Shown piece by piece: positions 54,840 through 64,000 of a DNA stretch of 64,000 nucleotides. The position numbers and the translations under genes are program-made. Below the pieces are notes generated by a model. The model saw only the letters and a list, made by a program, of their open reading frames with translations. It ran no database searches and was not told the DNA's origin. Each line of letters opens with the position of its first letter. Position 1 is the first letter of the stretch. The DNA is taken from the NCBI GenBank assembly GCA_958298945.1, contig OY282606.1, positions 94,929,696-94,993,695 on the forward strand, read 5' to 3'. Origin of the DNA: Atherix ibis (taxonomy: Eukaryota > Arthropoda > Insecta > Diptera > Athericidae).

Positions 54840-57035
54840 TATATCAGAGTGAATTTTGCCAGAAGAAATAATTGTCAAACTTAATAACTGATTTCTTATA
54901 AACAACATTTTTTTGTTGTTGTTTGTAAGACAGGTTTTTTTTTATTGTATATGCTTAAGAATACTAAAATTAAGGCTTAAATATGTCATTTAGGATCTAG
55001 CTATTTTAAAAAATAAGTCTTATAGTAAAGAGTTTATATTATATACACTAACTGAGGACATTTTTTAGTGAAGAATATATAAATTTTTTTCAGTTTTACA
55101 GGAAAAAATAGTAATTTTTTTTAAAATTACGTGTAAAATTATATTGTAATTAATTATCTTAATAAAAAAATTTCAATTTTTTTCCATTACTCTGAGAGTG
55201 CGCAGCCTGTTCAATTTTACTCTTTCGGCCAAATACTAAATGAAACACTGCCACACCTCGTAAATCGACAACAAAGTCGTTATTCGTTTTTGTCGCTAGT
55301 CGCAATTCTGTACCCTTACATAAGAATGCGAAGGTTTTAAAAAATTTTGACTATAATAAAGTCATTGCGGCATTATTTGATACGAGATTTTTGTTGAGTT
55401 GAATGAATGAAAATTCATTATTTAAATTTAAGTTGAGTTGAATGAAAATTCAAACAAAATTGTGATCATTTTCCAATGAATTTAATAAAAACAATTTTCA
55501 AGATTAATAAATAGCGAAATGGTGTATTCATTTTCATATTTCAATAAGGGCGAAAAAAACACCCTGCTTAGTTTCAAAGTAATAATTTAGTAAAAATATT
55601 AAAGTACTCGCAAATAACTATAAATTTGTAGAATAAAAACGAAATTCTGATATTAATAAAAGCTGAGCAAGTGATAACTGGATATTTTTGCCGTATTTCT
55701 TAGAACTTTATACTACGATGAGAGTACTTCACGTCGTAGTCGGTTGTACATATTCTCTGCCATATTGCATATTAATGAAAAAATGATTTTCCAAGTGCTA
55801 ATTACTCCTCAATGTCATTTAGCATTACCCTCTGATTGGTGTTTTTTTTTTTGCTTCTCTTTGGATGTTCATTAGTAAATGGTCATCATTTTAATGATGT
55901 TCTTTTATAGAATAGCAAGCATTCAGTATTCAGAAAGTTGGATGATAAAATAGCTGAGCTTCTTGAAAGGTGTTAAATTTAAAGTTCTAATTAGCATCGG
56001 TTTCATCAGACGAGATTTTGTTCAAAGTCACAAATCATTATTTTCCTCTATACTCACTGGCATTTATTTAATAGCTATGCACAGTTAATAAAATACCAAA
56101 TCTAATAAGAAAATTATGAACAATTATTTTCAGTCGAAAATTGTATGTTTACTTTGGTATTTATGGAATTCGAAACTATGCAGATGCGCATAACTGCTCC
56201 ACATACTCGTTCGCTTTACGGTGATACGAAAATCGCTCCATCAATCTTGAAATTAACTTTAAATGCCAAAAGAACATGTGTTTTATGGTTAAAAGCTAAT
56301 GCACATTTTTGTTATATTTTATATATAATATTTCTAGTTTTATGGTTTATTATTATTATTAATAAAGAGTCAACAATTCTGAGCATTCGAATGTGTTCAG
56401 AAAATGCTCATAATCATGATTCATTGATTAAAGACGAAATGATTATTCGTTCGTTGGTTTTATTCAAAATAGACCAAAAACAAATTAGTTTAAGCATTGA
56501 GAATCTTCTATCAAAACCCATCTATCTTTATATAATTTGAAATAATCAAATATATGAAAATATTCTAGTCGGTTTTTTGGATTCGAACAAATTCTGAAGT
56601 GGTTCGTCAATCAGAAGGAAAGAGCATCAGCAATTCTAACGCAAGAGTAGGGTCTGAATTTTTTCATTTTCATATTTTTTTGCAAAGCAAAATATCGCAT
56701 TTCTGATGAAGATAAAAGTGATGAAAGAAGATCATTTTTTCCACTTTAACCCAAATAATATTGCTCATTTCAATGGCATAGTAGCTATTCACTTTAAGGT
56801 TTTTTTCCCCTATTAAAAACTACGAATTTGCATGGATCCTAATTGATTTAAGTAGTCATACTTTACAAGCCTGTTTGAGTGTTCCTAGAATAAGACTATT
56901 TATTTTCGAAATGTAAATTCGTATTCTTGGAACATAATAATTTCATATTCATGGGAAAACGTATAATGACTATTTTTCATGTTGAGAATATGTTTTTCAT
57001 AAACAACTTTTTGTATAGGCTTATTCAATTTGTAG
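54840..57035. other. AT-rich stretch; one unexplained open frame
   Basis: The only notable item is a 131-codon plus-strand frame at 56145-56540 with a hydrophobic segment (CYILYIIFLVLWFIIII). Codon use is AT-driven and no domain is recognised, so I do not call it a gene. Confidence 0.4.
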
Positions 57036-57039
57036 TTCG

Positions 57040-57380
57040 GAAAAAATAGCCTTGTCGTTTGACAGATGTCAGAAATATATATTATTGCTAATCGCGTTAA
57101 TTTAGTTTGCCATTATTATTAAAAACGATTATGTTTAAATAGCGATTTTTTTTTGCATCTAAATAATAGATTATTTTGTCAATAATGTGACTGGCTAATT
57201 TATCACTCCGTAGATACGTTAATAAGTAAAATTTGCCATTTATAAGGCTCGAAAAACTTACATGTGACTGTAGAAAAGTTATTGTATCTATGAAAAAATG
57301 CTTTCTGGTGTGCATTTTTGTCAGTATTTCTTTAAAACTGAAGGAGAAGAGACCGTTTTGGGCGCTACATTATAACAAAC
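57040..57380 (+). mobile_element. Possible third copy of the decayed DD41D element of 0.5 and 6.2 kb
   Basis: Weak collinear matches to 521-900 and 6195-6470: TTTGACAG(A/C)TGTC at the start, TTTGCCATTATTATT, CTCCGTAGATACGT (compare GTCCGGTAGATACGT), and GTGTGCATTTTTGTCAG. A GGGCGCTACAT motif near 57359 recalls the catalytic GGCGCTACATGCC of DD41D genes. Low certainty. Confidence 0.4.
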
Positions 57381-57404
57381 TATTCTCTACCCAAAAAAAT
57401 GAAA

Positions 57405-57469
57405 AATTACCAGTCTTACTAAAATCGCATTTTTATGAAAAAAATGCGATTTTAGTAAGATTGGTAATT
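57405..57469. repeat. 30-bp inverted repeat, one mismatch, 5-nt loop
   Basis: The inner 21 bp are perfect: 57414-57434 (TCTTACTAAAATCGCATTTTT) and 57440-57460. The hairpin abuts the truncated mariner end (GGTAATTAGATTGGCAATAC) at its right side. Confidence 0.9.
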
Positions 57470-58370
57470 AGATTGGCAATACTAAGAGCAATCTGGCAAC
57501 ACAACGGCCTTTTCCTCCACATACATAGTTTGTACGCTAAGTTTTCGGTCTCGTTGGGCAACTACGCTACCCTATATACACCGTAAAAAGTGAGGTCGAG
57601 ATTAAGTTTTTCATAAGAAAGTCTTTGAAAAGCTCATAGAAGGGCTATGTTATATGGCCACCTCCGTTTAACGAATTCTTATCCAAAAAATCTATTTTTG
57701 CGGTTCCGTAGGTAAATATGGACCTGAACAAATTCTGTATTTTTTTTAGTCCCAAAGATAATTAAACATAATTTCGACCAGTGAATCATAGTTTCTGACT
57801 TATATATTCAATGATAAGTTTTTCTACCAATGACATTGCACCCTTATTTAAAAAAAAATAGATTAACAAATATTATTCATGAATACCTCAAAATTATCCT
57901 ATTAACTTACTTTAATTCGATTTCAATTTGAACTATAAACAAATAGTGTTGCCACTATTGTAAGTCAAATCACTAATTTGTATATGGCATTACTATGAAT
58001 CGAACGAAAAACCAGAGATTCGATTTACTTGCATTGAGCAACTACACCACCCTATAGAGCGTATAAAGTGAGGTTGCGATTTCCACGAAAAATTAAACAG
58101 CAAAATTTTTGAGCAACGATTAGACATCAAATTTTTTATTAAGCGTGGTGAATCGACGAGTCTACGAGTCCGAGAAAATCTAACAAGAGTGCTGGCAACA
58201 TGCCTTATCCCAGAGCACAGTTTTGGAGAGCTGAGAAACAGTTGAAGATGAAACTCTCTTGGACAGGCATTCGACATCGAAATATTTTGATGAAAAAATA
58301 ATTAAGTTTTTCATAAGGAAGACCTTGAAAAGCTCAGAGAATATCCATGTTACACGGCCGAATTCTTATC
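57461..58370 (+). mobile_element. Two overlapping mariner remnants, including duplicated segment copy 2
   Basis: 57461-57760 is a truncated element end (TTAGATTGGCAATACTAAGA, CTCCACATACATAG) joined by deletion to an internal part (TTAAGTTTTTCATAAGAAAG to GAACAAATTCTGTATTTTTT). 57800-58370 then repeats the segment of 53860-54600, including the HTH traces SKFFIKRGESTSLRVREN-like at 58125-58180. No intact gene is present. Confidence 0.65.
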
Positions 58371-61270
58371 AAACTTTTCTCCACCTAAACTTGAAAATTT
58401 TAACCTGAATATTATGCGAGTTTAGGAAGACGGTGCCATAACCCACACTATATGATAATTTTTGGCATTATTGTGTCTAATTTCGATATTTGGTTATGTA
58501 AATTTACCTCGAAAATCGTTCGATTTGATGCTGTTAAATATTAAATCATTTAAAAATCAACATCCGAATTACAGTTCGGAATATACGAAAAAGTCATTAA
58601 AAATTACCTGAAAAGGATTGAGTTCTGCTAGAAGCCTTGTAGCGGTCATTTAAATAATTTTATATTTCATTCCTAATGGGCTAGCTTTAAAAAATATAAT
58701 AAAATGTATACAATAGATTTGATTTAAATTTAAATTTTAAATTATATTTTATTGAACTTTACTTTCCAAAGCACAAATTGGATAATACTTTAAAAAATCG
58801 TTGTTAACTATTTTCTTTTACTTTAGGCAGTCACTTACTTTACGTTTAAAAGCCTAACAAAGTATAATCACAAATAATAATATTATACAATACCATATAT
58901 TTTTTTCCAATAAGTTTTAATAATTTTTCAATTGACTTCCTATTACTTTTAAAGAAAAATCAAAAATTTCCGATAGTTTTTTAACAAGAGAGGAATTTTA
59001 TCAGAATCATGGAATATCCTTTTTTGGTAACGAGCATAAATGCAAAATTCTTTTCTTAGATATCTAAAATCAAATTCAATGCATTCTTAACGACTACAAA
59101 CCATATGAATAACATGAAAACTCCATCCAGTCGGTGTTTGTCGGTTCAGACTTCTTGACGTTTGGATACTCAAACCTTGATCAGTCAGTACCAGTACACT
59201 GGCTAAGACCTGCTGTTACCATTTAAGAGAATCAGTAAAAACTTGTTGCCTCCAAATTGCAATGTGCAACCAGGTAGCAAATATCCACTCTAGTACAGCC
59301 AATACAAATTATCCGATCCATTGTTGGATAGCAGAGAAGTGGTGAAGCAAGAGAGGAACAATACATTCTGAAGGTCTCTGCAACCATGTTCAAATCATTT
59401 CAGATCTCATGGAATAAATCCAAAATAATATCCACTGCCAAATGCAGAAGAGATAAATTCTTGCGACTTCCATCAATCCACTTACTCTGCGTTGATTTAT
59501 TGGGAATCGCCAATGTTGCAGTGATGATGTCTCACGGGAATCATTCTCAATCGTTCCCCTTATTTCCCTTTCCTGGTTGTTCATCATTAAAATTCACATT
59601 TGAACCTCTCATTTTATCAAATCGTCAACATTACTTCTGGATGTTCATATTATTTAATCATCGTTTTTATATTTGTTATAGAAAATTTGTTTATTCCCAA
59701 TAGGCTAATATTTTACAGGATCTTTTTTAAATATTTATTTTTGAAAAAATAACCCAAAAACTATTAAAAATAGCAAAGAGCCTTTGAGAGAAAATTCCTA
59801 TAAAATGTATATACAAAATTTCAAATGTAAATAAAATATGTGTACTACGATCATAAATGGTTTAAGAAAACTTAGGAGAAGCATATTTGTACAATATGAT
59901 GATGATCGTCGTGCTCCAGTATGGATAATGGTCTGAATATTCACATGCTGGTCTCCATAGTACTGACATGAAGTATTGCCTTCTGTTGTTCTGCTTATTT
60001 TCCCTTATTTTATATAAACTTACCTTGGAAACAATGGTGACCAATTTTATTTTGAATTTTTTCTTTGATTTTTGGATTGGCCTTGCGTCTTATTGTCGTC
60101 ATAGTAAACTCGATCATGCCCATTAAAACGAACAAACTCCTCTTTGGATCCAATTTTAACGAAATGCTTTGTATACAATAATATATATTATAATGATTGT
60201 CAAAAATATCAAAAGGAGGCTCTGAGAGCCACAAAATCTGTAGTAACGATGGATAATAAAAACAGAAGCACGAGCAAAAGATGAAAATGTTATAAAGGAA
60301 ATGACAATCGAAAGAGAACAATTTATGGTATGTATTTCAGAAGTCGTCTACTTCTTTGGCTACCCACCAATATATGATGACAATGTTTACATTTCTTTTT
60401 AGGAAAGTTTCCTTTTGTTTGTTTTTATTTTATTCATTATTATTGTAAGAGGGTATTTTTGTTTATACACAGACGTCGGTAGACCTAGAAGTCGAGACAT
60501 TGTCGAATAATTTGATCGTTTTGTTTGGTCTTTAGTTTCTCCACATCAATACTTTATATTAGGGTGTATGCATATGCTTATTATCAAAGCAAGAAACTTA
60601 ATTGTAGACAATGTACACTCCCAATCTCAAAGAACTTGAATATACAAATTACCTGGTTCTCCACCTAGCTCTCGTTCAAATTTTTGGTGTCACTCATTTT
60701 TTTTTTTGTACCAGCGACGCAATATAGTTATTTCTTATCTATGGTTTTTACTAATTATATACGTATGGTATATCAAAATAATACTAATTTCACAATTTAC
60801 ATTGATAATCGTAAAGGACATAATTCGAATTTTTTCTTCAAACAATAATTTACAGAGATCTATAACTATGAAATAGTGACAAGTAGTTTTTATATTATTT
60901 ACTTAATGTTAAATAATTTGAAAAAGTGTGTGTGTGTGTGTGGTATAAATAAAACTTTTTTTTAGAAGATTATGGGACCAGTGACGCTCTGTTCTTTGAA
61001 TAGTGTTTATATATGTGGGACTTGCTGTAAAACCTTGTATAATAAAATTATTAGGAACATAAAACGGAGCATTGCTAATTTTGCGAAATATTTTTAATTA
61101 AAGGGATTATATTCGATGGGAATTGGAAAACCTAAGAGAGCACTAGACTCCTAGTCCGTAAGTCCATATTGGTTTTAGATTGGCTAGTAATCGGAATAGT
61201 TGAAAATACATAGAATATCAAGGGTTGGTCTAAGTACTGTTCTAGGTACCATACTTTAGTATGTTGTGGA
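58371..61270. other. Intergenic stretch with weak coding-like traces
   Basis: 59140-59620 and 60010-60330 have more balanced composition and short open frames on both strands, for example minus-strand KEEFVRFNGHDRVYYDDNKT around 60060-60130 and a donor-like CAAGGTAAGT at 60022 on the minus strand. They could be decayed transposon or host exon pieces, but no consistent exon chain was found. A (GT)n microsatellite lies at about 60926-60942. Confidence 0.3.
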
Positions 61271-61279
61271 AAGGCACCC

Positions 61280-61620
61280 ATTCGCTACTACAGAAAGAAA
61301 AAGTTACGGCCACACATTTACCATCATTTATTCTCTACTTGATAAACTAATTCTGGACGATTTGGATTTGGATTTGGAGAATTTTCGAAGAGGGTTTTGC
61401 TAGATAATCTGGATGTGTAGCGAAGAGTGCATGGGAACTAATAGGAACAGCTGAAGAATATATGTTCTAGTAAATGGGCCTAAGTCGGCCTCCTTGTGGA
61501 ACACCAGCGGGTATCGAAGATTTTAACAAAATAACTTTAGTACTATTGAATTTTCAGAGTAAGCCCAGATGCCAAATTCGATCAGAAGCTTATAAATGTC
61601 TAAAAACACACCCGAACAAT
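61280..61620 (-). mobile_element. Jockey-type LINE reverse transcriptase fragment
   Basis: The minus strand contains SSIPAGVPQGGRLRPI (61480-61527), the reverse transcriptase motif usually written AGVPQGS.L.P. It is followed by YIYSSAVPIS and FATHPDYLAKPSSK, the latter at the position of the catalytic FADD box (here destroyed), and ILQIQIQIVQN. Upstream, VFLDIYKLLIEFGIWAYSEN fits the preceding helix. Frameshifts separate these pieces. Confidence 0.7.
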
Positions 61621-63747
61621 ACTCTTTTTTTTATTTAGAAATTTACATTTTTAGTAAAAAAAAAGATAGACCACAATTATAACATTTTCTTTTTTACTAA
61701 AGGTGTTGACAGGGTAAATGACATGCGACATGATGCCATTTACAGGCAGACAACGTTACTGACTTCACAAAATTGTTGGTAGTGTAATTAGTTATTATCA
61801 ATCAACCAACGGCATAATCAATATACACATATGTGTATAAGAAACGAACTTGTTGCTAGCATATCTGGCATGTGGGTGAGGTTAAGACATAAAAAAATGA
61901 AGATGTTAAATAGAAAAAATAAAACAAATTAAATGAAATCGATGCGAATACCGACATCTGCAACTAAATTACTTTTATTCATAATACATTGTTTTTTCTT
62001 TTTAAATCCAGTCAATAATACCAACTGTTACTACGTGGAAGATGAATAATTTTGGTCATCTTCACAAGTGTTATATCGATTTTATTGACATTCCAACTTC
62101 AATCAAAATAGACTGAGACCTATTCAGTCTGTACAATTTACACCCACGCTACACATTATATGGTATGTTCTCATTGAAGCAAATAGATACCGCCTATAAT
62201 TAAGATGGTGGCCATTATAAAAAAAAGCGATCAATCTTCAACTTCAAATGACCAAATTTTAATCTGCAACATGATTAGAGTCAATTGCCATTTTTAGGAC
62301 AAGAAATTTATGGTTTTCAATTTTCTAAATAATATTTATACTCGTAGAAATGCCATCGTACTATATGGGAAAAAAATAAAAAAAATAAAAATAGGAAAAA
62401 AAGATATGAATCAATTTGAAACTAGCATAATTAAAAAAAAATTCATACGCCTACAATAACAGTCATTTATAGATTTATTACGTATTTTTGATTAAATCTT
62501 TTTTTTTCTAAACAGATAAATCGTCTTTTTTTTTGTTAAATATAGAAAATTTAAAAATCCAATAAAAAATTATTTTTTTTTTATTTTTATTTTGCAGCTA
62601 AATAATTTAGTTTAACATATCAATTATCATTTTATATGTAATAATCATGATTTTTATAAAAATATTGACACAATATTACAGTTTTTTTTAATAATATTCA
62701 TTTAGATGTATGGTAGAAGGAAATTTGGAAATTAATTACAGAATTTTTAATTTATATATTCACGTACAATTAGGCAAAAGTATATTATATGAAATGCATT
62801 TTGGGTATAATTTATAGGATCATAATTAGTCCTTCTATTAATAACAAGGTCTAAGCGAGCCTTTTTAGATTTTAAAAATGTTTTTCTTATTTATCGAAGA
62901 TTTAGTAACAAAAAACAATATTTTATGAAAAGTCTAATATCAATATTTGTTCTTCTATTAAATGAAGAGGTTTGACCAGAGCTATAGAAATCCTTTTTTA
63001 AGGCTCATAGGTAAATACTTGTTGTTTTTTTAAGGTATCAGATAGAAATCAGTTATTTTCCAGGATTTATAAAAAAAAATTATTTTATGATTTTTCGCTA
63101 AAAACATTAATTTTAAATAAAAATAATTATAATAATTATTATTAGTGAAGATTTTTTATCAAGTAACGTTTTTTTGTTTATTGAAGCCAACTTTTTTTTT
63201 CAATGCCTCCTGATACAAATAGTTAGAAATTGAAATACTATAAATATCCGAAGCACAATTTATAGAAAAGTTTTTTGATGAAAATGAGAGTGAAAGTGGC
63301 AAATAGTTCTAATGCCTCGAATAGAATTCTGCGATTAGAACACAATTCCGACAAGTAATTAAATGCTATCTGATCAGTTTATTCTTTATATATTATGATT
63401 AATTCAATTTTTAAGTTCATCAAACATTAAATACTGCATATACCTTGCCTTTAAATTCAATTTCAACAATGCTGCCCTAAATAAAACGAAATAAAAAATA
63501 TGAAAATTTGTTGTTGGCAGCACTTACGAACAGTGCTAAAAATTCAAAATTTAAACTTAAATCGGCGAATAAACAATGACTTGCATGTGTCTCAGTTTAC
63601 GATTGGACGCATTCCTATATGATTCTGAAGGTTTTATAAATTTTTACAACGGTTTCAGTCGATTTAAGCAACAACTATAACTGCTATCAAAAGTTGACAG
63701 ATTTCACCCGAATCAACCCATTAAATACTATTGCAATAAAATTTATT
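61621..63747. other. AT-rich stretch without recognised features
   Basis: No gene or repeat was recognised before the SINE at the end of the window. Confidence 0.5.
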
Positions 63748-63930
63748 TTTGTTCGTTTATATTGAATATTTTAAAGGCCATTTGGCAACAAAGAATATCG
63801 AAATAAGGAAATTAAATTAGAAATGGCAAGAAAAGTGTGTTTTTTTTTGGGAATTAGCGTAGGGATTCGGAACTTACGACCTTTTGGATGGTAGGTCCAG
63901 TACGCCAATGAATGTGCTATCGGGTCGGCT
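63748..63930 (-). mobile_element. tRNA-derived SINE, copy 3 (best preserved)
   Basis: It is flanked by a perfect 10-bp target duplication AAAATTTATT (63738-63747 and 63931-63940). On the minus strand it starts AGCCGACCCGATAGCACATT (A-box region) and includes a B-box, GTAAGTTCCGAATCCC. It continues with an A-rich run and the family tail TTCCTTATTTCGATATTC, then GCCAAATGGCC. The head folds like a tRNA in order of A-box and B-box, which would give an internal RNA polymerase III promoter. One extra C inside the B-box (TTCCGAATCC) may weaken it. Confidence 0.8.
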
Positions 63931-64000
63931 AAAATTTATTATTTAGTCGTATAAATGATGTTTAAATGAAAATTTTTAATATATTGATTAGTCGAAAAAG

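Noticed and set aside
56145..56540. 131-codon frame with a hydrophobic stretch
   Set aside because: AT-driven codon use, no domain, no promoter or splice context. Kept only as a note in the surrounding stretch.
57233..57586. 117-codon frame
   Set aside because: It runs through a hairpin and a mariner end; it is a chance frame.
59386..59703. 105-codon plus-strand frame
   Set aside because: No domain recognised. The opposite strand is also partly open. It may be part of a decayed element, but I cannot support a call.
1..64000. CRISPR arrays, prokaryotic operons, tRNA or rRNA genes
   Set aside because: No evenly spaced repeats with unique spacers, and no convincing tRNA or rRNA sequence. The tRNA-like signals belong to SINEs and to the primer site of the LTR element.

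Overview
This is eukaryotic DNA from an insect, most likely a higher fly (Diptera, Brachycera; a tephritid is a reasonable guess). The reasons are: very AT-rich sequence; a gene split by GT/AG introns; TATA/Inr core promoter architecture; dense mariner-family transposons, including several of the DD41D (rosa-like) type first known from fruit flies; a CsRn1-type Ty3/gypsy element primed by tRNA-Trp; and Jockey- and I-like LINE remnants. No bacterial-style operon, CRISPR array or prokaryotic gene is present.

Only two convincing host genes were found. The first is a six-exon plus-strand gene (coding exons 28628-28894, 32016-32119, 32202-32319, 32398-32569, 32633-32757 and 46347-46922). The joins keep frame and give a 453-residue protein with two C2-like domains, of synaptotagmin-like type but lacking the usual calcium-binding aspartates. 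Its last intron is 13.6 kb. The second gene (42627-43556) lies inside that intron on the same strand. It has no intron, a good TATA box and initiator, and encodes a 309-residue secreted helical protein of unknown function.

Most of the rest is a graveyard of transposable elements. 1-8.1 kb: a mariner remnant with a fold-back hairpin, two copies of a decayed DD41D element, the second of them split by a younger DD34D mariner, and a SINE. 9.3-12.8 kb: mariner scraps, an I-like LINE 3' end and a cecropia/Hsmar1-like mariner. 14.2-19.6 kb: a DD41D element, a second copy of the young mariner, a SINE and a large fold-back repeat. 20.8-24.8 kb: a dispersed repeat broken by a CsRn1-type LTR retrotransposon that has lost nearly all of pol. 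29-32 kb: two more copies of that repeat in intron 1. 33.4-45.5 kb (intron 5): a DD41D element with a duplicated catalytic module, another whose C-terminal coding region has expanded into a minisatellite, a Jockey fragment, a mariner with about 165-bp terminal repeats, and a Mos1-like element nested in another mariner. 46.9-64 kb: mostly AT-rich non-coding DNA with a GC-rich promoter-like island near 50 kb, duplicated mariner remnants at 54 and 58 kb, a Jockey-type reverse transcriptase scrap and a SINE at the end.

I found no unknown multi-gene system. The best leads are structural: a tandem array that starts within a transposase reading frame, repeated perfect hairpins at the break points of deleted mariner copies, and a nested secreted-protein gene.
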